Shown piece by piece: positions 1 through 6,594 of a stretch of 10,740 bases of DNA. Positions within the stretch are counted from its first letter, which is position 1. Every line of letters starts with the position of its first letter. The notes beneath the pieces were generated by a model that did not search any database, was not told the DNA's origin, and worked only from the letters and a program-made list of their open reading frames with translations. The position numbers were made by a program, and so were the translations under genes. This DNA is from an uncultured Desulfomonile sp. (GTDB taxonomy: Bacteria; Desulfobacterota; Desulfomonilia; Desulfomonilales; Desulfomonilaceae), in assembly GCA_937915285.1 (NCBI GenBank), contig CALDNG010000465.1, positions 1-10,740 of the forward strand, in the 5' to 3' direction.

Positions 1-1
1 G

Positions 2-1921
2 CCCCATGAGATAGAGGCCTCTCTCCATCTGTTCGATTTCCGAGAGATCGCAGAACACGGGATTCTCGGAATTGGCTGTTGAAGGATCTATAGCGCATCC
101 CTTGGATGCCAGTCTCAAGGCGCCGAGATTGTCCTTCTCATAAAGTTCTTTCCGCTCTCTGAGCGTAACACCATCGCGAAGACGGTCGTGTTCTCGTGTT
201 ATGAGCATTGACGCCATTGGGGATCCTGCAGCCCGCGCCTTTATGTTAACAGTCCTACCAATTACCACCGTACCAGTGTTTTCGATGGTAAGTCTCTGAT
301 AACATTCCGTTATGGCGCTAGATTTGACAGCCTCGGATGTCGTGAGATAAACCGTTCCCATCTGAAGTCCAGATTTCATACCTTTTGCTGTCAAATCCCC
401 GACCATCCCCGCAATGAAAGCCGAGGCCTGAGCTGAGGCTATGCCTCCGGCAAAAAGAATAGAGACTTCACTCAAATCAAGACCATCCTGGGAATGTTTT
501 TCAAGCTCATCGAGGTTTGCGCTCCACAGGTTGAGGCTTCCAAGGTTGCCTATGTGTCCACCTGATTCATTGCCCTCAAAGACAAATCGTCTAAGTCCTG
601 CTTTCAGACCGTCAGACAGAACGGCCGGAGCGGGGCAATGGAGGTAACATTTGACTCCCAAAGCCTCGACTCTCTTGGCAAGATCAGGGCCACCGGCCGC
701 AAGGATGGCAAATTTAGGCGGATTCTTTGACATCAATTGCAGATGGGCCTCGTACCTGTAAGCGTTAACATCCAGCCCCATCAATCCAACACCATACAGA
801 TCGCCTGTTTTTTCGCGAGCCTCATCCATCGCCTTCTTTGCGATCGGCCCTGGCATGTTGCCTAAAGCGAGGAAAGGCAAAGCCCCCCCTTTGGCAATCA
901 TCCCCAGGAAATCGGCATTGTCGCTAACATGCGCCATGGGACCCTGAACAACGGGGTAAGTTGTGCTATGTTCCTGGCAAAGTTTTGAGGACTGCTCAAA
1001 AGGCCACTGTATATCTGAGTCAGACATTCGTCGCCCAAATTCCTGAAGAACTGCAGACGCCGTTTCAAAAACTGCTGATAACGATTTGGCTGTGATGATG
1101 TCCTCGGAAAGAGGAAGCAGGGTTTTATCCATGTCCGGGGTGTTCGAAGGCTTGCCTATGGAACTGTTAAGTCTGAAAAAGTATGAAGGTAACTCGTCTG
1201 GGACCAGTGAATCTTCTATTTTTCTCAGTTCTCTGACTATTTTTGTGCCAACCCGAGAATAAACCCTGAGATTCTTCTGAAACCCCTCCCCGAGCATCGC
1301 CGTCGCAGGCAAGGCCAGACCCGAAAGAAACTTTTTCAAACCATCGGACAGAGAACACGTCTGTGTGAGAAGCAGATGGTTATCCAGCACCACACCAGAG
1401 GCCCCTGCCCTGACAGCCCCTGCCGCCGTCCTCAAGGAAACCCCGCCCTGTAGGAAAACTGGTAGCTTCGAGGACTGAAGTATTTTTTGGAGCAACACAA
1501 AGCCGTTAGTCTCACTCACCCACCCAGGCCCCTCAGATCCCCTGGCTATCAAACCGGCAGCGCCCGCTCTCCCAGCCGTGGCGGCGTCATCAGAACTGCC
1601 CACTTCGACAAAAACCGGACAACCAATACCGCTTAAATAACCGGCCTCTAAATTCCTGAGGTCCTCGACATCATTCAGAGGCAGAATTACTAGCTTGACT
1701 TTTTCATTCCGCGTGAATCTGGCCAAGTCCCTGAAATTACACCTAACACCGTGGTTGAGACGCTCTGGCAGGCTTATAGGGCATGGCCCGGCCGTGGCAT
1801 GGTCAACCACGCCAAGGGCTCCTGCATCGGTAGTTTCCTCTATCAGTCTTGAATCATCGTTGAAGAAAGGATTCACGTAAAGGACGGGAATCTTCAGATC
1901 AGGAATTCCGGAAGATCTCAT
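2..1921 (-). CDS. Tandem nitronate monooxygenase / PfaD-like flavin barrels, N-terminal 640 residues of a longer protein (partial)
   Basis: The frame is open from ATG at 1921 to the window edge with no stop, so the C-terminus lies outside. Residues about 10-200 form a first TIM-barrel-like domain: a GSEGPGW segment at 128-134 and LQGG at 157-160, followed by AGASGVVLD at 172-180. Residues about 320-640 form a second, canonical domain: PVVQGPM at 323-329, GNESGGH with the expected catalytic His456, AGGI at 491-494 and the FMN-phosphate-type QMGT at 520-523. The family (nitronate monooxygenase, FabK, PfaD) uses FMN. PfaD-like members act as enoyl reductases of polyunsaturated-fatty-acid and polyketide synthases. 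In domain 1 the GGH histidine is Trp134, so that copy is probably not catalytic. The start overlaps the stop of the upstream regulator (ATGA) and has an AAAGGTGAT ribosome site at 1933-1925. The visible end (GLYLMG) resembles the end of PfaD-type barrels. Whether ketosynthase or carrier domains follow cannot be seen; a stand-alone enzyme is possible. Confidence 0.85.
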   Translation of the reverse strand, partial: MRSSGIPDLKIPVLYVNPFFNDDSRLIEETTDAGALGVVDHATAGPCPISLPERLNHGVRCNFRDLARFTRNEKVKLVILPLNDVEDLRNLEAGYLSGIGCPVFVEVGSSDDAATAGRAGAAGLIARGSEGPGWVSETNGFVLLQKILQSSKLPVFLQGGVSLRTAAGAVRAGASGVVLDNHLLLTQTCSLSDGLKKFLSGLALPATAMLGEGFQKNLRVYSRVGTKIVRELRKIEDSLVPDELPSYFFRLNSSIGKPSNTPDMDKTLLPLSEDIITAKSLSAVFETASAVLQEFGRRMSDSDIQWPFEQSSKLCQEHSTTYPVVQGPMAHVSDNADFLGMIAKGGALPFLALGNMPGPIAKKAMDEAREKTGDLYGVGLMGLDVNAYRYEAHLQLMSKNPPKFAILAAGGPDLAKRVEALGVKCYLHCPAPAVLSDGLKAGLRRFVFEGNESGGHIGNLGSLNLWSANLDELEKHSQDGLDLSEVSILFAGGIASAQASAFIAGMVGDLTAKGMKSGLQMGTVYLTTSEAVKSSAITECYQRLTIENTGTVVIGRTVNIKARAAGSPMASMLITREHDRLRDGVTLRERKELYEKDNLGALRLASKGCAIDPSTANSENPVFCDLSEIEQMERGLYLMG

Positions 1922-2877
1922 GATATCACCTTTAGAATGGCGTTGTTCCTGGATTCATCAGGCTTTATGGCAAAACCGTAAAAAAGTACCTCCCTGACGG
2001 TTTCAATCTCATCCACAAGTGACCCTTCTCCGCCCTCATGTAGCCACTTCTGGATTACCCCGTTCAGGAATCCGATGATTCCAAAAAACACCGTGTAATA
2101 GTTCATCTGTTTTAGTTTTCCAAGACGGGAAGCCTTCCAGCATCGCCTCTTGAGAGATGGCAGGGCCGCTATCAGTTCCTGGGTAAATTTTTCCGAGAAC
2201 TCACGTCCAAAATCCTTGTGCTCCTGGATGATGACCTTAAAAAAAGCTGAATTACGCTCAAAGAAACTTAGATATATCTTGATGATGCTCTCTATGATTC
2301 CCAGCACATCCTCTTGACCGCTTAATCGTCTCTTGGCCAACTCCACGAACTCACTCATGGTGTCATCCTTGAGCGCGGTGAAAAGACCTTCTTTAGTGCT
2401 GAAATATCGATATACCGTTCCCTTTGCGATTCCAGCCCGATCCGCTATGCTGTCGATAGTCGATGAATGAAACCCCTTCTCAGAGAACTCTGCCAATGCA
2501 GCGGCTAGTATCCGGTCACGAGCATCTTTCTGCTTTCGGCGCTTGTTGGGCTCCTGGTGAGCAGGGCGCCTAAGGCTCTGGAACAAAAGATCCTCAAGTA
2601 TCTCGTTACGCTGTATCCCAAAAGACTCACACGTCTCGAGAACACACCGGTAAAATTCCCGGATCAAGGCGTCAGAATAAATAGGCGCGCCAGAAAGGGA
2701 TGTGAAAGCCTTTTCTACAAAGGCAAGGGCTGTCTCCGCCTTAAGATTGTCATCCATTCCGGCCTGGTTAAGTTCTCGTGACAGTAGAGCGACCAGTTGG
2801 GGAACGGCAAAAGTATCCTTGTGAGCCTTGGTCCTTGAAACTACAAGACCTATCTCATCTTCCAGCTTTTGATCCAT
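1918..2877 (-). CDS. TetR/AcrR-family transcriptional regulator with N-terminal extension
   Basis: 319 residues. The TetR DNA-binding domain is at about 118-167: RDRILAAALAEFSEKGF, then IADRAGIAKGTVYRYFSTKEGLF, a textbook helix-turn-helix with the TVYRYF recognition helix. The C-terminal 170-300 is helical and hydrophobic, as in TetR ligand/dimerisation domains, but of no recognised subfamily. Typical TetR proteins are about 190-220 residues with the helix-turn-helix at the extreme N-terminus. Here about 115 residues precede it, with a pattern recalling an ATP-cone (see findings). The extension ends in a basic linker, NKRRKQKDAR, at 111-120. The ATG at 2877 has GAGG five bases upstream, supporting the long form. 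The stop overlaps the next gene's ATG, so the regulator and the flavin-barrel protein are probably translationally coupled. Repeats at 2904-2948 between promoter and start suggest autorepression. Confidence 0.9.
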   Translation of the reverse strand: MDQKLEDEIGLVVSRTKAHKDTFAVPQLVALLSRELNQAGMDDNLKAETALAFVEKAFTSLSGAPIYSDALIREFYRCVLETCESFGIQRNEILEDLLFQSLRRPAHQEPNKRRKQKDARDRILAAALAEFSEKGFHSSTIDSIADRAGIAKGTVYRYFSTKEGLFTALKDDTMSEFVELAKRRLSGQEDVLGIIESIIKIYLSFFERNSAFFKVIIQEHKDFGREFSEKFTQELIAALPSLKRRCWKASRLGKLKQMNYYTVFFGIIGFLNGVIQKWLHEGGEGSLVDEIETVREVLFYGFAIKPDESRNNAILKVIS

Positions 2878-2903
2878 ACCATCCTCATCTATTCAGATTC
2901 TTG

Positions 2904-2948
2904 ACGAACCGTAACAGTTCGTTTTGAATTAGTGACTGACCAGTTCGT
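2904..2948. promoter_or_regulatory. Candidate operator of the TetR-type regulator
   Basis: An inverted repeat ACGAAC-N7-GTTCGT occupies 2904-2922. The octamer CAGTTCGT occurs twice in direct orientation, at 2915-2922 and 2941-2948, 26 bases apart. The second copy overlaps a small dyad, ACTG-AC-CAGT, at 2935-2944. All of this lies immediately downstream of the predicted promoter, where a bound repressor would block transcription. TetR proteins commonly bind such short dyads near their own promoter; binding by this protein is inference. Confidence 0.45.
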
Positions 2949-2957
2949 GCGTTTAGT

Positions 2958-2986
2958 TTTTTAACGGACATGGCCGCGTTTGTCAA
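2958..2986 (-). promoter_or_regulatory. Sigma-70-type promoter for the regulator / flavin-barrel operon
   Basis: On the minus strand a perfect TTGACA (2986-2981) is followed after 17 bases by TAAAAA (2963-2958, 4 of 6 to consensus). The predicted transcript start is near 2951, about 75 bases upstream of the TetR-type gene. Confidence 0.6.
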
Positions 2987-3221
2987 GAGGACCTTGAAAA
3001 CTATGCTCATTGGCCCCGCTTCAAACGATTTAATACTATTTAGTAGTTTTTAGAGGTCTGATTTGACAAAATTGTAGGGTTTTCAGAAGAAAGCCAGGCC
3101 AGAAAAGCTTCTGGAGGGTATGTTATCGGCCCTTGGGGCAACGATCAATAGCTTGGCGCCATAATTGCTCAATAATTTGTTACCTTCTAGGCTAGTATGC
3201 CACCAAAAATACAAACTTGGA
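2987..3221. other. Non-coding spacer with small dyads, no gene seen
   Basis: AT-rich spacer between the end of the alpha/beta hydrolase unit and the regulator promoter. It holds a TACTA-TT-TAGTA palindrome at 3034-3045 and a 6-bp stem CCAGAA-AAGC-TTCTGG at 3099-3114. No open frame with a ribosome site and no RNA gene was recognised. Confidence 0.5.
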
Positions 3222-3266
3222 AAAAGACCTTGGCTCCCACCTACTACCAGGGTCTTTTATTTTTTT
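3222..3266 (-). terminator. Rho-independent terminator of the alpha/beta hydrolase gene (bidirectional in form)
   Basis: Arms 3222-3233 and 3247-3258 (CCAGGGTCTTTT on the plus strand) pair over 12 bases with one mispair: a G-U wobble on the plus strand, an A-C mismatch on the minus strand. The loop is 13 bases. On the minus strand the stem begins about a dozen bases after the hydrolase stop and runs into five T residues. The plus strand also has a long T tract after the stem (3255-3266), so it could stop transcription from either side. Confidence 0.7.
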
Positions 3267-3277
3267 GGGTGAAGGAT

Positions 3278-4153
3278 CTACAGAATATGATTTTGTTCCA
3301 TGAATTCAATGATCAGACTAGCGGTCTGCTCCGGCTTTTCCATGGGGACAAAGTGACTGACGTGTTCGAGACATCTGAGTTCGGCAGTCGGGACCTTTTT
3401 CGTGAATTTCCTGGCGCAACTATCAAGAAATACATCCGAGTCCGATCCATAGATGATCAGGACAGGCGCTTGCAGGAGGCCAGGCTTTTGCCATATGCCC
3501 GCCGGGCATGATGAAAAACATTTAGACTCCCATTCCGGCTCACACCTCAATTCAGCGCCTCCGGATTCAATTTCCTGAAACCCGAATTCAACATAGGCCT
3601 CAAGAAAACCCTCAGACCACTTGTTGAAAGGCGCCCTTTTCCTGTAAGCCTCCAGGACTGTTTGTTTTGAGGGCCATACTTTTGTTCGGCGCGCTGCGCC
3701 CGAAACTATTGGAAAAAGGCCCGTGAGGCCAAGTTTTTGAGCCAGGAAGAGACAAACATTCAGATGTTGAGGCAACATTGTGGGATCAATGAGAATGAGC
3801 GCTTCCACTATGTCAGGATTTTTTACAGCCATTAGAAGACTTGTGACAGCCCCAAGTGAGTGTCCCACACAGACAACGGGTTGGTGAAAACTCCTAAGAA
3901 AATGCGCCAGATCGTCTGCGAAAACATTCCAGTCGGTAAGCTTTGCCGGATCAGCAGGAGCGAGTGTCCTTCCATGGCCACGGTAATCCATTCCGATTAC
4001 CTTTAGCCTGGAGGCCAGTATTTCAGATAGAGGGGAATAAACTCCGGCGCAGAATCCAGTCGCGTGGGCCACATGAACCACCGGGCCTTGTCCGCCCCAG
4101 TCTAGGTACGAGAAAATCCCATCCAGGCCATCAAAATATCTTTGAACAACCAT
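3278..4153 (-). CDS. Alpha/beta hydrolase fold protein
   Basis: 291 residues from the ATG at 4153. The longest open frame starts at a TTG at 4177, but GAGGGG at 4166-4161 lies 7 bases before the ATG, inside that extension, so the ATG is chosen. Motifs, numbered from this ATG: oxyanion-hole HATG at 30-33, DYRGHGRT at 56-63, nucleophile elbow GHSLG at 97-101 with Ser99, acidic residue in YGSDSD (Asp238 or Asp240), and catalytic His267 in HVSHFVPMEKP. A variable cap region sits at about 125-220. The triad is complete, so an active serine hydrolase (esterase, lactonase, C-C hydrolase or haloperoxidase-like) is expected; the substrate cannot be told. There is no signal peptide, so it is probably cytoplasmic. 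It follows the RRM gene on the same strand but is separated from it by a terminator. It may have its own weak promoter or rely on read-through. Confidence 0.88.
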   Translation of the reverse strand: MVVQRYFDGLDGIFSYLDWGGQGPVVHVAHATGFCAGVYSPLSEILASRLKVIGMDYRGHGRTLAPADPAKLTDWNVFADDLAHFLRSFHQPVVCVGHSLGAVTSLLMAVKNPDIVEALILIDPTMLPQHLNVCLFLAQKLGLTGLFPIVSGAARRTKVWPSKQTVLEAYRKRAPFNKWSEGFLEAYVEFGFQEIESGGAELRCEPEWESKCFSSCPAGIWQKPGLLQAPVLIIYGSDSDVFLDSCARKFTKKVPTAELRCLEHVSHFVPMEKPEQTASLIIEFMEQNHIL

Positions 4154-4160
4154 CAGGTTT

Positions 4161-4166
4161 CCCCTC
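4161..4166 (-). promoter_or_regulatory. Ribosome binding site setting the hydrolase start
   Basis: GAGGGG, 7 bases before the ATG at 4153. It makes the upstream TTG at 4177 an unlikely start. Confidence 0.75.
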
Positions 4167-4207
4167 AGGAGCGCCAATCAACTGGAATTCAGTGTGCAGC
4201 AGAAAAC

Positions 4208-4244
4208 AAAAATGGCAAGATACCCTTTTAAGGGCATCCTGCCA
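4208..4244 (-). terminator. Rho-independent terminator of the RRM protein gene
   Basis: Arms 4213-4225 and 4232-4244 pair over 13 positions on the minus-strand RNA, two of them G-U, around a 6-base loop. Five T residues follow on the minus strand (4212-4208). The stem begins about 30 bases after the RRM stop codon. The wobbles pair only on the minus-strand transcript, which fixes the orientation. Confidence 0.75.
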
Positions 4245-4275
4245 CACTGTGCAATAAGATATTTATATTACAGGA

Positions 4276-4599
4276 TTACCAGCGGTTTCTACCACCGCCG
4301 CCACCGTCTCTTCTCTGGCCACCGCCACCACCGCCGCCACCTCTGGTGTTGGTCTTGGGCCTGGCCTCATTAACCTTAAGGCTTCTGCCATTAAAGTCTT
4401 TGGAATCCAGCTCTTCGATGGCCTTCAGGCCCTCTTCACGGTTGGACATTTCGATGAAACCAAATCCTCTGGATCTTCCTGTAAACTGGTCTGATATGAT
4501 TTTTGCCGAGTCAACAGTTCCGTAAGTCTGAAAAAGGCCCTTAAGTTCGTCTTCTGTTGAAGCAAAAGACAGGTTTCCTACATAAATGTTAATGCTCAT
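4276..4599 (-). CDS. RRM-domain RNA-binding protein with glycine-rich tail
   Basis: 107 residues. A single RNA recognition motif covers about 3-80: RNP2 is IYVGNL at 5-10 and RNP1 is RGFGFIEM at 44-51, with the aromatic residues that stack on RNA (Tyr6, Phe46, Phe48). Residues 86-107 are an Arg/Gly tail with runs of five to eight glycines. This is the usual build of bacterial Rbp proteins (cyanobacteria, deltaproteobacteria), which are cytoplasmic and in several cases cold-induced RNA chaperones. GGAGGAG at 4613-4607 sits 7 bases before the ATG and predicts strong translation. The gene has its own promoter about 200 bases upstream and its own terminator, so it is probably monocistronic. Its RNA targets cannot be inferred. 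Confidence 0.95.
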   Translation of the reverse strand: MSINIYVGNLSFASTEDELKGLFQTYGTVDSAKIISDQFTGRSRGFGFIEMSNREEGLKAIEELDSKDFNGRSLKVNEARPKTNTRGGGGGGGGQRRDGGGGGRNRW

Positions 4600-4803
4600 T
4601 CTTTAACTCCTCCGGGAATAGCGCCATAAATGAGATTCAGGCGCGGTAAAATGTTACGAACAAGGGCTTTTTGTGAACGGGGACAAACAAGAAGTGAACC
4701 TTGGTGTGTCAATCCGCGGCACGGGCTCCTATGTCCTAGGATCTTAATCGTTGTGACGCCCGAGCCCTAACGAGAGGTCTACTGAGGTAACACGACTTAA
4801 GCT
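4600..4803 (-). other. Long untranslated leader of the RRM gene (predicted)
   Basis: About 200 bases lie between the predicted transcript start and the RRM start codon, with no gene in them. Complementary hexamers GGGCTC (4723-4728) and GAGCCC (4762-4767) could close a stem of 6 bp around a 33-base loop, which contains a TCCTAGGA palindrome (4734-4741). No known riboswitch was recognised. Confidence 0.4.
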
Positions 4804-4810
4804 TGCGTTA

Positions 4811-4839
4811 ATCTTATTGCCTTAGGCTCTTTTTGTCAA
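4811..4839 (-). promoter_or_regulatory. Sigma-70-type promoter of the RRM gene
   Basis: On the minus strand a perfect TTGACA (4839-4834) is followed after exactly 17 bases by TAAGAT (4816-4811, 4 of 6 to consensus). It is the best promoter-like match in the RRM upstream region and lies about 30 bases from a divergent plus-strand candidate. Confidence 0.55.
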
Positions 4840-4868
4840 TCTAAGTTTATATTTTCGGTGGCTGCGCA

Positions 4869-4898
4869 TTGCAGTTAGACCGAGTTACAGGCTACAAT
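4869..4898 (+). promoter_or_regulatory. Possible promoter of the thioesterase gene
   Basis: TTGCAG (4869-4874), an 18-base spacer, then TACAAT (4893-4898, 5 of 6 to consensus). The -35 match is poor (3 of 6), so this is tentative. It would give a leader of about 35 bases. Confidence 0.35.
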
Positions 4899-4926
4899 CA
4901 GGTCGTTTGTTCAGTATAGGGAAGTT

Positions 4927-4930
4927 GGAG
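4927..4930 (+). promoter_or_regulatory. Ribosome binding site setting the thioesterase start
   Basis: GGAG, 8 bases before the ATG at 4939. The TTG three bases earlier would be slightly closer but is the weaker start codon. Confidence 0.55.
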
Positions 4931-4938
4931 CGCGCTTG

Positions 4939-5376
4939 ATGTCAGAATTCAAACCGGTAGACGAACATTTTGAAAGGCGGGTTCGTGATAGTTTCGCCTC
5001 ACAGGAATTTATGAAAACACTTGGAGCCCGACTTACCCGGGTTGAACCTGGACTTGCGGAACTTGAGTTAGACTTTAGCCCCAAACTAACCCAACAGCAC
5101 GGCTATGCGCATGCCGGCGCTATAACTACCATTGCTGACAACGCCTGCGGCTACGCAGCTTATTCGCTCATGCCTGCAAAGTCCGAAGTTCTATCAGTAG
5201 AGTTCAAGGTGAACTTTTTGGCCCCGGCTAAGGGATGGCGGTTTGTTGCAACCGGTAGGGTCGTTAAGCCTGGAAAAACCCTCACCGTTTGTTCGGCTGA
5301 AGTGCATGCGCAGGATGATTCCGAAACCAGACTCATCTTCATCATGCAGGCCACAATGATATGTATTCCGAAATAA
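4939..5376 (+). CDS. PaaI-like hotdog-fold acyl-CoA thioesterase
   Basis: 145 residues, the normal size of a single hotdog domain. The active-site region QHGYAHAGAITTIADNACG (53-71) matches the PaaI/YbgC-type HG-x(4)-G-x(5)-AD pattern that opens the central helix. The second half has strands EVLSVEFKVNFLAPA and GRVVKPGKTLTVCSAEV (106-122), typical of the PaaI group. The family hydrolyses acyl-CoA thioesters, often aromatic or medium-chain, as cytoplasmic tetramers. The ATG at 4939 is chosen over an adjacent TTG at 4936 because GGAG at 4927-4930 lies 8 bases before it. It is transcribed divergently from the RRM gene. The substrate is unknown; nearby acyl-CoA genes make a salvage or overflow role for CoA esters plausible. 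Confidence 0.88.
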   Translation: MSEFKPVDEHFERRVRDSFASQEFMKTLGARLTRVEPGLAELELDFSPKLTQQHGYAHAGAITTIADNACGYAAYSLMPAKSEVLSVEFKVNFLAPAKGWRFVATGRVVKPGKTLTVCSAEVHAQDDSETRLIFIMQATMICIPK

Positions 5377-5489
5377 ATTCCAAAATAAACCTGTTAACCT
5401 AATGCCTGGAATGTTGTAGACTGAAGACAACTGTCGGGAGCCCGGATTTCCTCTTCAAAAGAATCCGCCACCATAGACGACAAGTGCTT

Positions 5490-5513
5490 GTTCCAGCGTC
5501 TAAACGCTTGAAC
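5490..5513. promoter_or_regulatory. Inverted repeat upstream of the DUF169 gene, possible operator
   Basis: GTTCCAGCGT-CTAA-ACGCTTGAAC: 10-base arms with one mismatch around 4 bases. It lies about 95 bases before the start codon and 5 bases upstream of a TATGAT (5518-5523). No T tract follows on the plus strand, so it reads as a protein-binding dyad rather than a terminator. Confidence 0.4.
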
Positions 5514-5593
5514 CCGTTATGATACCATAATAGATGGTCCCCTTTCCCGAGAAACCCTCTTTCATTCTCTTAACCAATCAATATGTCTGCCAG

Positions 5594-5599
5594 AAGGAG
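5594..5599 (+). promoter_or_regulatory. Ribosome binding site setting the DUF169 gene start
   Basis: AAGGAG, 7 bases before the ATG at 5607. The in-frame ATG at 5583 has no such site. Confidence 0.8.
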
Positions 5600-5606
5600 T
5601 TACAAA

Positions 5607-6395
5607 ATGTCAGAAGTCAGTTTTCAGGAATCAGCGGAGTTCCTGTATGAAAACCTCCGTCTGAGAACACTGCCCGTAGCAGTCAGGTTCGTTAGGGACG
5701 GGGTATTCCCGGAGAAAACTGTGCGTCCCAAGGAACGGCTGGGCAAGAAAATTACCATCTGCATGGGCGTGACCATGGCCAGGACTTACGGCTGGACTGT
5801 CGGACTTGCCAAGGAAGATATCATATGTGTTCCAGCGATGATTTCCTTCGGTTTTACCGGTTCCAAGAACCAGGCTGAAACCGTGTCAAAACTCTTTACG
5901 GAGGTCACCTTTTCCAAAGACCGTGAAACAGCGTCCCGGGAGACCTCATCCATGGCTTTCATTCCCTCAGGAGAGATTCAGGCAGTGTTGTTATCACCTC
6001 GTGCAAAGGCCGGTTTTGAACCGGAAGTTGTGGCGGTATATGGGAATCCGGCTCAAGTCATGCGAATGGTTCAGGCCTGGACTTATGTTACCGGGGAAAG
6101 GGTTGAGGGTAATTTTGGCGGAAAGATAGAATGCACTGAATACCTCACCGCTCCGTTCAAGTCAGCTAAACCAAGGGTTGCCATACCAGGCAGTGGAGAC
6201 AGGATCTTTTCCATGACGCAGGACGATGAAATGGTTTTCTCGATGCCTGCCTCGGCCGTTAACACCGTTTGCGCTGGACTTAGATTGGCTGGCAAGAAAA
6301 TTGGGGCCAAGTATCCGATAACTTTTTATCAGAATATGCAGCCTGAATTCCCACCTTACTACAAGACCCTTGCAAAAGAGTTGAAGATTGACTGA
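5607..6395 (+). CDS. DUF169 family protein of unknown function
   Basis: 262 residues from the ATG at 5607. An ATG eight codons upstream is rejected because the strong AAGGAG lies between the two. The N-terminal LRTLPVAVRFV (19-29), the middle ICMGVTMARTYGWTV (51-65) followed by ICVPA (73-77), and the C-terminal block with GGKIECTEYL (171-180), IPGSGDR (193-199) and the DDEMVFSMP segment (206-214) are characteristic of DUF169 (PF02596). This family is common in anaerobic bacteria and archaea and has no established activity. Cysteines at 52, 74, 176 and 222 stand in conserved-looking blocks and could bind a metal or cofactor; this is a guess. No signal peptide or membrane segment is seen, so it is cytoplasmic. 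It is transcribed with the thioesterase before and the methyltransferase after it, but gaps of about 200 bases argue for separate units. Confidence 0.85.
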   Translation: MSEVSFQESAEFLYENLRLRTLPVAVRFVRDGVFPEKTVRPKERLGKKITICMGVTMARTYGWTVGLAKEDIICVPAMISFGFTGSKNQAETVSKLFTEVTFSKDRETASRETSSMAFIPSGEIQAVLLSPRAKAGFEPEVVAVYGNPAQVMRMVQAWTYVTGERVEGNFGGKIECTEYLTAPFKSAKPRVAIPGSGDRIFSMTQDDEMVFSMPASAVNTVCAGLRLAGKKIGAKYPITFYQNMQPEFPPYYKTLAKELKID

Positions 6396-6450
6396 AAAAA
6401 GCAAACAGGTTTTACCTCATGGTGGTTCTCCAGAACATGTTTTTATGCCT

Positions 6451-6486
6451 CCGGTCTATTAGCTGGAGTTTTAACCCTTGGACCGG
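6451..6486. repeat. Inverted hexamers between the DUF169 and methyltransferase genes
   Basis: CCGGTC (6451-6456) and GACCGG (6481-6486) are perfect inverted copies 24 bases apart. No T tract follows, so a terminator is not supported. The role is unknown. Confidence 0.3.
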
Positions 6487-6581
6487 TTAATGAACAACAA
6501 GAACTCTAATGGCTCAAAAAATTGATGCGAATCTTCAAATCACTGTTGCCTGACTCGGTTCCGTTATCGGGATGCCGGTTT

Positions 6582-6586
6582 GGAGG
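6582..6586 (+). promoter_or_regulatory. Ribosome binding site setting the methyltransferase start
   Basis: GGAGG, 8 bases before the ATG at 6595. An in-frame TTG at 6580 overlaps this site and is therefore not the start. Confidence 0.75.
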
Positions 6587-6594
6587 CGTGCAAG

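Noticed and set aside
3034..3045. TACTA-TT-TAGTA palindrome as an operator or terminator
   Set aside because: Short and AT-only apart from two pairs, in an AT-rich spacer; chance is a sufficient explanation.
3197..3511. Open frame on the plus strand overlapping the end of the alpha/beta hydrolase
   Set aside because: It lies mostly antisense to a gene with a complete catalytic triad, spans the terminator hairpin, and has no recognisable domain or ribosome site.
5427..5445. CGGG-AG-CCCG dyad after the thioesterase as a terminator
   Set aside because: The loop is only two or three bases and the following sequence is not a T tract.
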